From positions 29,438,001-29,502,000 of the forward strand of contig CM055318.2 in assembly GCA_029255685.2 (NCBI GenBank): a stretch of DNA of 64,000 nt, written 5' to 3'. Below, one piece after another: positions 32,885 through 46,946 of this stretch. The position numbers and the translations under genes are program-made. The notes beneath the pieces were generated by a model. The model made no database searches. It was not told where the DNA came from and saw nothing but the letters and a program-made list of their open reading frames with translations. Within the stretch, counting starts at the first letter, position 1. Each line of letters opens with the position of its first letter. Source of the stretch: Silene conica. Taxonomy: Eukaryota; Streptophyta; Magnoliopsida; Caryophyllales; Caryophyllaceae.

Positions 32885-33997
32885 TGTAACACCCCCATTT
32901 ATTTAAGAGCCTTTAGCAAGACATTCCCAAATAAATAGAATTGTTACCATCTCGGAATGTCCGAGGTAGTGAATAACAAAGTTAAACAAACCAAAATACT
33001 TTATATAAAACTGATTAAATTTAAACTTTTAATATTACCAGTACTTCGCATAAAATAAAAGTACAACTCATAACATCTAAGTACGTGATCTAATTCTAAG
33101 TAGGTCCAAGCCATGTCTCCCTCCATGCCCAAGCTCCTAGTCCATCTGTCTCTGACCTGTAGAATCTACTCCCCATTCCGGATCATCGTAGGTGTACACG
33201 AATACACTGTCAACCTCGCGGTTGAGTAGGATAACACAATAATAAATAATGCAACAGTAATGATATGCAAATGCCATGATATGCTCGAGCTCAATCTCAT
33301 TCTCAATTTCAAACTCATACCCGTGCACCAAGCCATACCGAACCTCCCGGCAGACTATAATCGGTCGTCACCGAACACCAGCTCAAAAGCTGATAAGACA
33401 CCAGGCCTGGTCTGCAGAACCACCCTGGGCTTTACATCAGAACAATATCTGATCCACATCTCTTCTCAGTATCCAATGCATATGCCATGATTATGAATGC
33501 AATACCAAATAAATAATCATACACTATCATGCTCAGAATTCATAATTGCAGTCAACCGGCAATACACATCCACACATAATTTAATAAAGTAAAGCACCAG
33601 TGTAACCTACCTGATCAAGCAAAACTCCGAGCAATCACGTAATCAACAGGAATCAGAAATACTCCACCTCAAACTCGTTCCCTATGAATATAACTTAATA
33701 TTAAACTCTATCTAACACAACATGTCCATAACTTAATTAATATGTCCACTCCGTAAATTAAACCGTCATAGAAATTAATTAACTCAACCAACTCGTCCTC
33801 ATTACTTTTATAACCAATCTTCAATTAAATAACCGAACATGGGAATATAATCGAACTATCGATAACCGTCACATATATTAATTCACTTAACAATCTTAAT
33901 TTAATAACATAAATAATATTTACTAATAATATTAATACTAACAAAACTAGTAATAACAATAATCAATACAATGCTAATAACAACTAATAACAATAAC

Positions 33998-34028
<31 letters not shown>

Positions 34029-35575
34029 TGTTAATAACGATATATTAACAATAATATAATGATAATAATAATAATAATAATAATAATAATATTATAATAG
34101 TAATGATAATTCATATGTAGGCCATGATAAACAACTACTACGTACAAAATAACGTAGGCAGAATAGACTAGCAAAACGTAAACAACGGCATGACGCAGCA
34201 CTTTTCCCGACACCACCACCACCAGCTCGGTCCCCGACAACTACCACCACTGTGCCCAACCTTAACTACGTACTACCCACTACAACTTCCACCCATTAGC
34301 CACCACCAGAGGCCACCATAACCGCTCTAAACAGGCTGTCGAAAAAGCCTGCACACAAACCCGAATACTCCGTTTCCGCGCAGTCCGTCTCTCTCTTTTC
34401 TCACGACTTTTCCTCTCACCACCAGGCCCACCACCACCTCTGGCCACCACCATTGTCACCACTGACTCACGGTGGTTCCAGGGGTGGTACTCTACCCCTC
34501 TCGTCTCACCTAAAACCACTGCAAAACCACCACCAAACCCCTTGCTCAAACTCGTGCTCTGTTTTCGCCCTATTTGTTCCCCTATCACCACTGGCCGTAA
34601 AAACCCCCCCACGGCTATCACCCATAACTCAAGGTGGTCGCATCTGTCAATACTACCACTAAACACCATCCCAGACGCAGACCACGCTCCTTCAAAGGTC
34701 GAAAACGCACAAACAACCCCCTGTTTTGCCCGCTGTTTCACTACTCTGTTTTTAACCCAAAACCACCACGGTGGTTGGTCTGGTTAGGGTTGGTTCAGGG
34801 GTGGTCACAAACTATCTTAAATCCTCGGTCAAGTCGATAAGTGTGTCGAGTAATAACGGGTCCTAGCAACAAAGGAACGATAAAAGCGATAAGACGATGT
34901 GTAGTCATACCTTGCGTAATCTCGACCCATAAGGTTTTAAATCTCTCGTTCCTCCTCTATTCATGGTGGCTGAAGGTTGCTTAAGGTTTTCCTTTTTCGG
35001 TTTTTAGGATGTCGATGTTGGAGGTAGGGTTTTTGTTAGATTATAACCATCGCTTTCTCTAAAAAGCTAATGCTCGAGCCCAATTCCTCACACTTGGCCC
35101 AACGCGAATCTCGAGACACTTATATGTCTATATCCCGTTTCTAATTCGTAACTTAAAATAAACGAGTACGTATAATTTATTTATATTAATTAAATTATGT
35201 AATTCAGTATTAGTAAATATTAATTAAATAAATTATAAAAATATTAGCACTTACATAAGAATATATATAAAAATTAGGATTTAAATATAATTACGACTTA
35301 AATAATAAAACAAGTATAAATGAGAAATAAATATAAAATAGGAAATATATTTTAATTATAAATATATTATCAAAATTAAAGAAATACGAATGAAATGTCA
35401 TTTATGAAATAATCATTAAATATAAAATAATTATGAAATACGAAATAATCGTAGAAATACGATTTATAAAATAATAACAGTTTACGTAAAATACTGTATA
35501 AACATTCCATTTGAAATACTTGTATAAAACATGGATGGACTGCGGTTGACCGAGACTAAAATACGGGGTATTACA
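32885..35575 (-). repeat. Left LTR (3' LTR) of the LARD-like element
   Basis: 2691 bp. It contains an AAT microsatellite at about 33995-34090 and a C-rich CCACCACC stretch at about 34200-34800. Short open frames here are by-products of that composition and occur identically in the partner LTR. Confidence 0.93.
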
Positions 35576-38500
35576 GTCTTCCCTCCTTAAAATGAACTTC
35601 GTCCCGAAGTTCGCTATAACCCATAAGGATAAGGAAAACACATAACAAGCATGAAACGATCACAAGTAGCACTTATACGAGTACCCAAAAAAAGCGAAAT
35701 GTTACATTCTATCCCCCTTAAGAAACTTTGTCCTCAAAGTTTAACACGCAACAGAAGTAGAAGACACTTAAAGAACCACAACATTAATTGAAACATAACA
35801 AATTAAAACATCAGACTCCATGCATGGTAATTCTCAATCAGCCAATCACAACATATATACCACTTAGCCAGGTCATAAAACATCAAGATTTTACAATCAT
35901 ATCCTTTTTAAGACATGGTTACGTCCCCGGAACCTCATTATAAAATTCCACACCCAAAGCTCAAGAAATCACTCAAACAACAGTCAATTCATTTGATAAG
36001 CTAATTACTCTATACTGGCAACTAGCATCCGACTTTTCAAGCAACAACAGCTACTTGTCAATTTCATGTTACACAGTTAAAACAAAATCAAGGTAACTAA
36101 CACTTATATACCCTTGGAAATTTTTAACACGTCAGATCACATTTACACCAATGTAGACAAGCAGCTAACTCGTAGTTCATACTTGACAAATTAATCCATT
36201 TTCATGCTCATACTCATATTATAGAAGCAAAATCATGTTTATGCACACAAGTTTTAGAAGGACATTAGGCAATTATTTAATTAATGTGATTAAACACGGT
36301 GCAATGACATATTCCACGGGATATACTCCAACCATATACTAGCAAGGCAGCTTCACATTCCTAGATATCAATAAGTTAGAATCACCTAGTTACACTTCCC
36401 ATCCACTCACATTACATCATTTATCATAAAGCCATCAATAAAGATAACTTGCAAAATAAGATGTTTATATCATGTGGAACAATTGCATATTCAGGCAAAA
36501 ACTTCATCACCACGTAGCTACAGATTCTATCATGTTGCAAAACAATTACCATAATTATCAAACATCAGCTTTATCATGGATTATCACTTTGAAAACATTT
36601 TGAGACTTTCAAAACAATGAAGTTGTAATTAATGACAATTTACAATCACAAATCAACTTACTATTTTACAAGTTACAGATCGAAGACAAGACTAGCATCC
36701 CTACAAGTCACGTGTCAACCAAATTACTAATTCAATGTATTGTGATCAGATTCAAACATAACAATATGTAATTCACTTTATGGCATAACCATATACATGA
36801 AGAAATTATAAAGATTATAATCGCAGGGAACTAGACAAGGATATACCATTAATATATGAAAGAACATCAACAAGATTCACATTGTTCAAAATACTCACAC
36901 TTACTTATAACAATTAGATTGCTATATCATGCTAATGAGTTTACCAGTTAAATTCATTCTACCACGTGTCCAGACTCTTCTCTGATGAAAATGATTTTAA
37001 CATTACATATGAACACCACATAATTATTTTGAGATCATATCAATAGAAAACAATAACGTCTGTATAAGTAAAACTAACTTTATATAAAATTCACCGAAAT
37101 AAACAAGGTTATATTACCATATAATAACGTTCAGATTCATATCATAAGTCTATTGTACATGCTACTAATGCCAAATCAGGATATCGCAGGGTTACATCAC
37201 ATAATTCATATTTGATTAAACTTTTATATTTAAAACTTTACCATTTCAACAATCATACATCACTCAACAACTTCCAAAAAAAAAAAAATCATAATTAAAT
37301 AACTGCTTAGCTGTTTTGCGAGCTATTATCGTTTTTAGGAAAAAATAAGGAATTAACTTACCAGAGGAAAGAGAATCAATTGCAAAGCTTAAGGAATTAT
37401 TTATAACAAATTTTACAACTTGGTTGGTCTGAACAGAAACTTTACAGCAATTGGACAGAAAATTGGGCAACTTGCAAAATTCACTATTAAATAAGGACTC
37501 GTTAAGATTTTACGTGGCTTATCATTTTGAAAACGTGAATGAATATTCTAAAAAGTGGAGTTGGAATTATGCATAAAAAAATAAACACGTTTTAAATGAT
37601 TTCCTTTGCAAAAACATGGGTCAAAACAGAATTGTACAGTGACAATCTGACCACTGTCTGCTGAAATATTTATTTCTCGCAAAAATAAAACTCATATTAA
37701 CATGAATTCAAAAGCATTGGAAAGCTAAGTCAGAAGGTTATCATAAATAAAATTTTCACATTCATATAGAAAACACATTTTAAATGACAGTCCGTACAAA
37801 CAAGATAACATTCTGGAAATTCTATTACAATTTTGGTTCCAAAAGAAATTTGCTTCACATTATCACATTTGTACACAACAACTCCTTCTCTAAAACATGT
37901 TGACGTATCATTTGAAGCATTGAAATCACATTGTACCATATTAACATGTAATTGTCATCTAGAAAACGGTAAAGATTGTGAAATCGTATATAAAATCAAC
38001 TAAATAACTCCGTAATCATGTATGTATAACAATGCATTAGTTTCTATCATCGTGCCAACACAACTTATTAGGGTACGAAAATATATCAACTAGCTAGGGG
38101 TTACTAAGATGTCCCTTATTGATCACTAACTTTATAACGAATTTAAGTGTGTATATAGGCATAAAGTTTTAAGTACGATATATGCAACACATAACTATAT
38201 AGGATTCATGGCTTAGGGCAACACATTCCGCATATCACTAGACAGGGTTTGCTATAACATGTAATCATAAGATCGACAAAATTACTCATCCAAACCAGGA
38301 GTTAACATCAAAATCATGTAATAACGATAGTCATTTAAATACCAGATAACCGTATGAACATTTCAAAACACCGAAATCATATGATCATCTCACTCCAACT
38401 ATTACTCAATAAATAAACATATCCATACTCATTAAAATTTCAAATCAATCATTCCGATCAATCAGCATTTCCATATCAATCATAATCTTCTTACACACAT

Positions 38501-38780
38501 CACTACCATAATTCACGTTACCACTTACCTCATTCTTCTCCTGCAAGAATGTTAGCACAACATCTGATTCTTTATTATTGTACTACCCACTCTCTGTATC
38601 ACTCAAGGGTTTCAGGTTAGACTGATAGGGCCAGTGGCTTGGTTTGAGGGGGCCCCTAACTCATCCCAATCCTGGGGCTCCTAACAGTTACTAGCCTGGG
38701 GTTCATTTTATTTGACTCTTCCTATGTTCATTATTTTTCATTTGGTTTAGGCCTGAGGATCGTTCGCTCTGATACCACTT
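35576..38780 (-). other. Non-coding body of the LARD-like element
   Basis: 3.2 kb, AT-rich, no domain in any frame. At its left edge the reversed sequence GGACGAAGTTCATTTTAAGG and AGGGAAGA looks like the last codons of a chromovirus pol and the purine tract. At its right edge is the reversed primer-binding site. Confidence 0.75.
38763..38780 (-). other. Primer-binding site of the LARD-like element
   Basis: GCTCTGATACCACTT on the plus strand, that is TGGTATCAGAGC reversed, complementary to initiator Met tRNA and a few bases from the right LTR. It fixes the minus orientation. Confidence 0.85.
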
Positions 38781-39893
38781 TGTAACACCCCCATTTATTT
38801 AAGAGCCTTTAGCAAGACATTCCCAAATAAATAGAATTGTTACCATCTCGGAATGTCCGAGGTAGTGAATAACAAAGTTAAACAAACCAAAATACTTTAT
38901 ATAAAACTGATTAAATTTAAACTTTTAATATTACCAGTACTTCGCATAAAATAAAAGTACAACTCATAACATCTAAGTACGTGATCTAATTCTAAGTAGG
39001 TCCAAGCCATGTCTCCCTCCATGCCCAAGCTCCTAGTCCATCTGTCTCTGACCTGTAGAATCTACTCCCCATTCCGGATCATCGTAGGTGTACACGAATA
39101 CACTGTCAACCTCGCGGTTGAGTAGGATAACACAATAATAAATAATGCAACAGTAATGATATGCAAATGCCATGATATGCTCGAGCTCAATCTCATTCTC
39201 AATTTCAAACTCATACCCGTGCACCAAGCCATACCGAACCTCCCGGCAGACTATAATCGGTCGTCACCGAACACCAGCTCAAAAGCTGATAAGACACCAG
39301 GCCTGGTCTGCAGAACCACCCTGGGCTTTACATCAGAACAATATCTGATCCACATCTCTTCTCAGTATCCAATGCATATGCCATGATTATGAATGCAATA
39401 CCAAATAAATAATCATACACTATCATGCTCAGAATTCATAATTGCAGTCAACCGGCAATACACATCCACACATAATTTAATAAAGTAAAGCACCAGTGTA
39501 ACCTACCTGATCAAGCAAAACTCCGAGCAATCACGTAATCAACAGGAATCAGAAATACTCCACCTCAAACTCGTTCCCTATGAATATAACTTAATATTAA
39601 ACTCTATCTAACACAACATGTCCATAACTTAATTAATCTGTCCACTCCGTAAATTAAACCGTCATAGAAATTAATTAACTCAACCAACTCGTCCTCATTA
39701 CTTTTATAACCAATCTTCAATTAAATAACCGAACATGGGAATATAATCGAACTATCGATAACCGTCACATATATTAATTCACTTAACAATCTTAATTTAA
39801 TAACATAAATAATATTTACTAATAATATTAATACTAACAAAACTAGTAATAACAATAATCAATACAATGCTAATAACAACTAATAACAATAAC

Positions 39894-39927
<34 letters not shown>

Positions 39928-41474
39928 TGTTAATAACGATATATTAACAATAATATAATGATAATAATAATAATAATAATAATAATAATATTATAATAGT
40001 AATGATAATTCATATGTAGGCCATGATAAACAACTACTACGTACAAAATAACGTAGGCAGAATAGACTAGCAAAACGTAAACAACGGCATGACGCAGCAC
40101 TTTTCCCGACACCACCACCACCAGCTCGGTCCCCGACAACTACCACCACTGTGCCCAACCTTAACTACGTACTACCCACTACAACTTCCACCCATTAGCC
40201 ACCACCAGAGGCCACCATAACCGCTCTAAACAGGCTGTCGAAAAAGCCTGCACACAAACCCGAATACTCCGTTTCCGCGCAGTCCGTCTCTCTCTTTTCT
40301 CACGACTTTTCCTCTCACCACCAGGCCCACCACCACCTCTGGCCACCACCATTGTCACCACTGACTCTAGGTGGTTCCAGGGGTGGTACTCTACCCCTCT
40401 CGTCTCACCTAAAACCACTGCAAAACCACCACCAAACCCCTTGCTCAAACTCGTGCTCTGTTTTCGCCCTATTTGTTCCCCTATCACCACTGGCCGTAAA
40501 AACCCCCCCACGGCTATCACCCATAACTCAAGGTGGTCGCATCTGTCAATACTACCACTAAACACCATCCCAGACGCAGACCACGCTCCTTCAAAGGTCG
40601 AAAACGCACAAACAACCCCCTGTTTTGCCCGCTGTTTCACTACTCTGTTTTTAACCCAAAACCACCACGGTGGTTGGTCTGGTTAGGGTTGGTTCAGGGG
40701 TGGTCACAAACTATCTTAAATCCTCGGTCAAGTCGATAAGTGTGTCGAGTAATAACGGGTCCTAGCAACAAAGGAACGATAAAAGCGATAAGACGATGTG
40801 TAGTCATACCTTGCGTAATCTCGACCCATAAGGTTTTAAATCTCTCGTTCCTCCTCTATTCATGGTGGCTGAAGGTTGCTTAAGGTTTTCCTTTTTCGGT
40901 TTTTAGGATGTCGATGTTGGAGGTAGGGTTTTTGTTAGATTATAACCATCGCTTTCTCTAAAAAGCTAATGCTCGAGCCCAATTCCTCACACTTGGCCCA
41001 ACGCGAATCTCGAGACACTTATATGTCTATATCCCGTTTCTAATTCGTAACTTAAAATAAACGAGTACGTATAATTTATTTATATTAATTAAATTATGTA
41101 ATTCAGTATTAGTAAATATTAATTAAATAAATTATAAAAATATTAGCACTTACATAAGAATATATATAAAAATTAGGATTTAAATATAATTACGACTTAA
41201 ATAATAAAACAAGTATAAATGAGAAATAAATATAAAATAGGAAATATATTTTAATTATAAATATATTATCAAAATTAAAGAAATACGAATGAAATGTCAT
41301 TTATGAAATAATCATTAAATATAAAATAATTATGAAATACGAAATAATCGTAGAAATACGATTTATAAAATAATAACAGTTTACGTAAAATACTGTATAA
41401 ACATTCCATTTGAAATACTTGTATAAAACATGGATGGACTGCGGTTGACCGAGACTAAAATACGGGGTATTACA
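38781..41474 (-). repeat. Right LTR (5' LTR) of the LARD-like element
   Basis: 2694 bp. Differs from the left LTR by about three substitutions and one AAT unit. Confidence 0.93.
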
Positions 41475-41509
41475 TTAACGACGTCATAACGAAGGTCAAG
41501 GTAAGGACA

Positions 41510-41614
41510 GTTCGTGCACTTAAATGAAAATTGATGGGTACCATGTGCACGGATTTAAACGTGGGGTACCACGTGAATTATATCAAACCTCGGTTGTACC
41601 GTGTGAATTATCCC
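41510..41614 (-). repeat. Right terminal inverted repeat of the MULE
   Basis: The reverse complement aligns with 200-311. The LARD-like element inserted 31 bp inside the conserved part. The sequence just outside, TAAAAAAAG (41615-41623), is the proposed target duplication. Confidence 0.7.
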
Positions 41615-41623
41615 TAAAAAAAG

Positions 41624-42820
41624 CACCAAATATGATGCTTTAATAGGTGGAACACATGACTACACTGGAAATAATTTCTACTGACAAACAAACCATTTTT
41701 GTTGAGCAACCATTTCCAAATATGATAATGTTTTAATAATGACAAGTTTAGTAATTATGGTTGTATAGTTATTGCCTTTAATCGTTTATCTAGTCTATAT
41801 AGCATACATGATTGTTAAAGGAAGAAGAGATCACGTGTTACAAGACTTCACCAAGCATCAAGATCAAATGATCAAGGATTGACCTACGAATCAACCAAGA
41901 GAAGATCAAGTGTAGACAAGACTCAAGACAAGAATTTATTCCGAAGATTTCCAAGAAGATCATGATAGAATAGGTTTTTGTGTCATATAAGTGGTATAAG
42001 AATAACTTCGCTTTTCTATGGTCAAGGTTATAGCTCGCAGCTATAACCTTACGTATAGAAGCAATCAAAGTTTTAGCTCTGCACTATAACTTTGGTTACA
42101 CGATGAAGAGCACAAAATTTTTGTTTTGTTTTTCAAATCTTTCAAACTATATAATTTTAATGGCTTAGAGTTGTAAGATATCTTTTTATGGGAAAAATCT
42201 TTTGGTTGTACGAAATTGGTAATATTATGAATTGTGATTAACTTATGAGTTAGTGCCTCTTCTAATTACCATATTGCGTACACACCAAACCCTAGTTGTC
42301 CTCATCCACTCTAAAATATGACTAGGGTTTTCACAGATGAAATGAGACAATGGTGCCTCGGTTTGCGTGTTGCCCTCTTAACGGTCCAACAAGCATTGGA
42401 TTGGCATTCAAACCATGATATATGATGGATGATTTATCTTATGAGATAAATATTCATGGAATCATATATAAGCACAAATTAGTTAAGATATATTGAATAA
42501 AATCTTTTTGTTCTCTTATTATCTTATCTAAAGGGTTTAGGAAATATGATAAATACTTTAAAGATATTTTATATCTTTTTATATTGTTATTTTCTAAATA
42601 TAAGATTTAAGATAGATTATCACATCATAATAATATCTGTATTATTCTCGAAAATCTAGGGTTTATCAAAACCTAGATAATCTACCTTTCCTATACAAGA
42701 AGAACTAAAATAAATATACAACTCACGTCGTTTTACGCATAACAAGAAGTCTTTTGCAAAACCCATTTTACCGTTTCATACTTCGAATTTTTGCAAAGTT
42801 CTTTGATTTTAAAAATGTGG
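41624..42820. other. Unassigned DNA right of the MULE
   Basis: AT-rich with no convincing gene or element. It contains a perfect hairpin at 42024-42050 (AAGGTTATAGCT, loop CGC, AGCTATAACCTT). The segment 42420-42700 is rich in TTATCTTA/TAAGATA variants that could be the remains of a small foldback element. Confidence 0.35.
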
Positions 42821-42825
42821 GAAAA

Positions 42826-43760
42826 TATCTGTATATATTCCCAATACTTTACCTGTAGGATTATAACAAATATATAATGTACGATTTATAGTCATAAACG
42901 AATAACAAGATACAAAGATTGAGATTAAGAATTAACCTTCTGTCTTTGCAAAGGCCTAAGATCAGATATTAAAATAGATATCCTTCTAATCGTTGCACCA
43001 AAGATGTCCTGAGAAATACCCTTTCTAGAGCTAGAAATTGCAAAATTACCTTAAATTTTGTGTAAGATGAAAGCTAGAGAGAGAGGAAGGATTTATCGTG
43101 GGAACTCGTCCCTTTTAAGTGCAGAGTGAATTTCCTATTTATAGCTGCAAACAACCTTGCTATTAGACATCAACTAAGATTCCCCAAATCAGTATTTGGT
43201 TCTACCTACAGCACTTCACAACAACTGAACAACTTAATAATTACTCAAACCAAAATTCTATCTTTATAGAATCGGTTATATCGCTCTCTTTTGTGTAATA
43301 TTTTATCTTATAAATATCGTATATATATAATATAAACAATTAAATATAACCTTTTATATTTAACTGAATCATTTAATCCTTATTAAATGATTTCATTACA
43401 CACTAATTAAATATAACATTTTACATTTAATCACGAATTAACATTTTAATTCGTCTTAGCTAAAATTATTTAATCAGTATTAAATAATCATCGTTACTTT
43501 GACTAACCGTTTAGTCGTATAGGGTATCAATATGATTACATTTTCATCTAATCATATCTCTCAGATTCCATCCTTTAGGTGTGACTCTTAGGGACCAGTT
43601 GATTACCGCCATCTGTATGACAATAACGTCAAACTTTCTAGCAAGTCAACCGCTATTGATAAACGTGAATCAACTAGCTAAAATACAAAGTATACCCTGT
43701 GTTCCTTTAAGAAATTTATCCGTGTTGTCGCACTAACTGTTGAGGACACTAGCTCCAACA
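42826..43760 (-). repeat. Left LTR (3' LTR) of Copia element 2
   Basis: About 935 bp, AT-rich. It ends on the plus strand in AGCTCCAACA, followed by the reversed purine tract ATCTCCCACTTGTCC. Confidence 0.85.
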
Positions 43761-44410
43761 ATCTCCCACTTGTCCGTACAAGTGTATGTGCGATAACCGA
43801 TTCTCATATCCAATTAAATTTCTCCCACTCAATGTAAAACAATTTGCCAATCTGTATTCACAAAGGTCGTATTTTACAAGTGATCTGTATCAAGAGTGGT
43901 TTCCCCGACTAGAGAGTAACTCAACTGATAACGAATCATTATTCGAGCTTAGCCAAGAATTTCAGTTACTACTCCTCGAGTGGCCCTGAGAAATATTAAA
44001 ACCTGATAACGGGTGGATATTTCCTTCAACTCGAATCTTGCAGATATAAGCACAGTATGAAATGACCCAAAAAAAATCTTCTTAGCCCCAATTATGGTCA
44101 CCTAGTGAGAAAGAAATCAAAGTCACCCAAAACTCCCCTTTATCTCAAGAAACAGTCGATAGTCAAAAGAATCGACTCAAGGAACACGATGGACGTCCTA
44201 TCCACAACCCGACACCGAATGTTCAGTAACATTTAGGGCTCCATTACGTCGTCACGAAAATTTTCCAACGAGTTATCGTTATAATCTCGTATCTATGATC
44301 GATCAGTCAACGGTTTGACTTATGGTTCATTGAACCCACCATGAATCGACGTCACAAAATAATTGCCATAGTTATCAGCTCGTGTAGGCGATTACGGACT
44401 AAAACAAATA

Positions 44411-44607
44411 CTCCCTCCGAGTCTGTATGATTGTTCCTATTTCCTTTTTCATGCGAGTTTCGTGATTGTTTCTATTTCCTTTTTCAGTAACTTTTTTGTG
44501 GTCTAAAATCAATTCAGGGTAGGGTAGGGTGTTTTGTGTGGTTTAGAATCATTTTCTTATTTATTGTGCATAAAGCAAAAGGAACAATCACTCAGACTCG
44601 GAGGGAG
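44411..44607. mobile_element. Stowaway MITE inside Copia element 2
   Basis: 197 bp with ends CTCCCTCCGAGTCTG and its inverse CAGACTCGGAGGGAG, flanked by TA on both sides. This is the classic Stowaway (Tc1/mariner-derived) signature. Inner parts of the ends also pair (GATTGTTCC / GGAACAATC). Confidence 0.9.
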
Positions 44608-44866
44608 TATAATGTAATTCAGTTCACTTTGTGGTGTTCAATGTTGTCAGTACAATCCACATGAAAAACAATATATAAAACAAAATCGATGGTGTTATAA
44701 ATACTATATGAAATAGATACAATATCCAATTCACAAAAAAAATACTAATACAACTCAGGAACACGTTTAATTCTCATTGAAATAACGTGTCCTTCATGTT
44801 TATCATGTCTTAATGGTTTAGTGAGAGGATCTGCGATGTTGTCATCTGTCGCAATCTTGTCTATCA

Positions 44867-46946
44867 CTATCTCCTTTTGTTCAGTAGTAGAATCTGCAAT
44901 AATACTCTGCTTGGACCTTTTCCAACTGACAGCAGCGACATTAAGAGTAAAACGAATCCAGACTGAGATTTCGAGTCATCTCGATCCGTTTGGAAGCTAG
45001 CATCTGCGTAACCGTTTGCGCAAAGCTCAGTGCCTCCACCATAAGTCAATACCCAATCTTTAGTCCTCCGTAGGTACTTAAGAATGTTTTTCACAGCCAT
45101 CCAGTGTGGTTCACCTGGATTGCCTTGGTACCGACTCGTCATACTCACAGCATATGCCACGTCTGAACGTGTGCATATCATGGCATACATGATCGATCCT
45201 ATAGCTGACGCATAAGGAATGTGACTCATGCGCTCGACCTCTTCCGGTGTCTTAGGTGCCTGAGTCTTACTCAAATGCACCCCCGAGATCATCGGAAGTA
45301 ACCCCTTTTTGGAGTTGGTCATACGGAATCTGTCAAGAATCTTATCTATATAAGACTCTTGAATCAGTGATAACATCCGTCGTGATCTATCTCTATAGAT
45401 ACGGATCCCCAATATACATTGTGCTTTACCCAGATCTTTCATCTGGAAATGGTTCTTTAACCATACTTTAACCGAAGATAAGAGAGGGATGTCATTTCCG
45501 ATCAAGAGTATATCGTCGACATACAACACCAGAAAGACGATCTTGCTCCCACTCGACTTGATATATAAGCATGGTTCTTCGACTGATCGAATAAAACCAT
45601 TTGTTTATCACTTGGTCGAAGCGATGATTCCAACTCCAAGATGCTTGCTTAAGTCCATAAATGGAACGCTTAAGCTTGCACACTTTCTTAGGATTTTTAG
45701 GATCTGTGAAACCTTCGGGTTGTACCATGTACAAGTCCTCCTCCAAATAACCGTTTAAGAAGGCGGTTTTCACATCCATTTGCCACATTTCATATTCATG
45801 AAATGCAGCAATCGCTAAGATAATCCGAATGGAACGCAGCATGACTACGGGTGCAAAAATCTCATCATAGTGCAACCCTTGCACTTGAGTGAAACCTTTT
45901 GCCACTAGTCATGCCTTGTAGGTGTCTGGTTGTCCCTCGATGGAGCGCTTTATCTTATAGAGCCATTTGCACTGAAGAGGTCGTACCTTATCAGGCAAAT
46001 CAACCAACTCCCATACGTCATTTTCGTACATGGAGTCCATTTCGGATTGCATGGCATTAAGCCATAGCTTAGAGTCGGAACAGGTCATGGCACCTTTATA
46101 GGTTACGGGTTCGTTACTCTCTAAGAGAAAAACGTCAACTCTGTCAAGTTCCTCGATCATACCGATGTATCTATCTGGAGGAATGAAGTGTCTACCCGAC
46201 CTTCTAGGTTCCTCGGGAATACTGACTGCAACAGAAGATGAAGGAACGGTTTCCTTCATTGGTTGCTCAGTAGTTGGTTCTTGAACCTGCGACAGATCGA
46301 AGGTTCTATTACTTGTCTTATTCTCGAGAAACTCTTTCTCTAAGAACTTCGCACTAGCCGCAACAAAAACGCGGTGTTCGGTAGGCAAATAGAATTAATG
46401 ACCAAATATTCCTTTTGGATAACCAATAAAGTATGTCTTGACCGATCGCGGGCCGAGCTTATCCTCGTGTCTCCACTTGACATAAGCCTCGCAGCCCCAA
46501 ACCTGAATAAAGGACAAGTTAGGGACGGTTCCCTTCCATATCTCATATGGAGTCTTGTCAACAGCTTTAGACGGACTTCGGTTAAGTATAAGAGCAGTTG
46601 ACAATAGAGCAAAGCCCCATAATGAATCCGGCACAACTGTGTGGCTCATCATGGATCGAACCATATCTAATAGTGTTCGATTTCTCCGTTCGGACACACC
46701 ATTTAACTGTGGTGTTCCAGGTGGAGTTAACAGTAGTACTATACAACAGTCTTTAAGGTGTTGATCAAACTCATGCGAAAGATACTCACCACCGCGATCT
46801 GATCGTAGTGCTTTAATTTTTCTATCCAGTTGGTTTTCAACCTTCGCCTGGAATTCCTTGAACTTTTCAAAGGATTCACTTTTATGCTTCATTAAGTAGA
46901 CATATGTGCCAAATATCTGTATATATTCCCAATACTTTACATGCAT
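44867..46946 (-). pseudogene. Remains of Copia pol (integrase, RT, RNase H)
   Basis: From right to left on the minus strand: the integrase core with its conserved DRGGEY and LNGVSERRNRTLLDMVRSMM segments, reverse transcriptase with the VDDILL motif, and RNase H. It is broken in several places and is a fossil. Confidence 0.88.

Larger units (their letters stand above)
32885..41474 (-). mobile_element. Very young LARD-like non-coding Gypsy derivative
   Basis: Two near-identical LTRs of about 2.69 kb (32885-35575 and 38781-41474), TGTAAC...TTACA, flanked by TTAAC on both sides (32880-32884 and 41475-41479). The primer-binding site lies next to the right LTR in reverse (GCTCTGATACCACTT), so the element points left. 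Next to the left LTR, reversed, is GAACTTCGGGACGAAGTTC and a purine tract, as at the pol end of Tekay-type chromoviruses. The 3.2-kb body has no coding sequence. I see about three substitutions and one extra AAT between the LTRs, so insertion was very recent. It depends on a relative for all proteins. Confidence 0.9.
200..41614. mobile_element. Old Mutator-like element (MULE) inflated by nested insertions
   Basis: The two ends match in inverted orientation over about 110 bp (200-311 against 41510-41614), sharing blocks such as CCGAGGTTT, AATTCACGTGGT and CATTTAAGTGCACGAACT. Directly outside the right end is TAAAAAAAG (41615-41623). Outside the left end is the same sequence with one more A (191-200), consistent with the 9-bp target duplication usual for MULEs. 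Inside, after setting aside five insertions, about 4.5 kb remains. It holds a GRF-type zinc-finger gene (+) and a MULE transposase (-), arranged tail to tail. Both genes are decayed, so the element is probably old. The low-complexity duplication is weak evidence alone. The long matching ends and the transposase make the case. Confidence 0.72.

Noticed and set aside
34280-34741. 153-codon minus-strand frame in the LTR (repeated at 40179-40640)
   Set aside because: It is GC-rich LTR sequence, present identically in both LTRs, with no recognisable domain. More likely a by-product of composition than a gene.
42024-42050. A microRNA gene or terminator at the perfect 12-bp hairpin
   Set aside because: The stem is too short for a plant microRNA precursor, and no transcript or gene end is evident.
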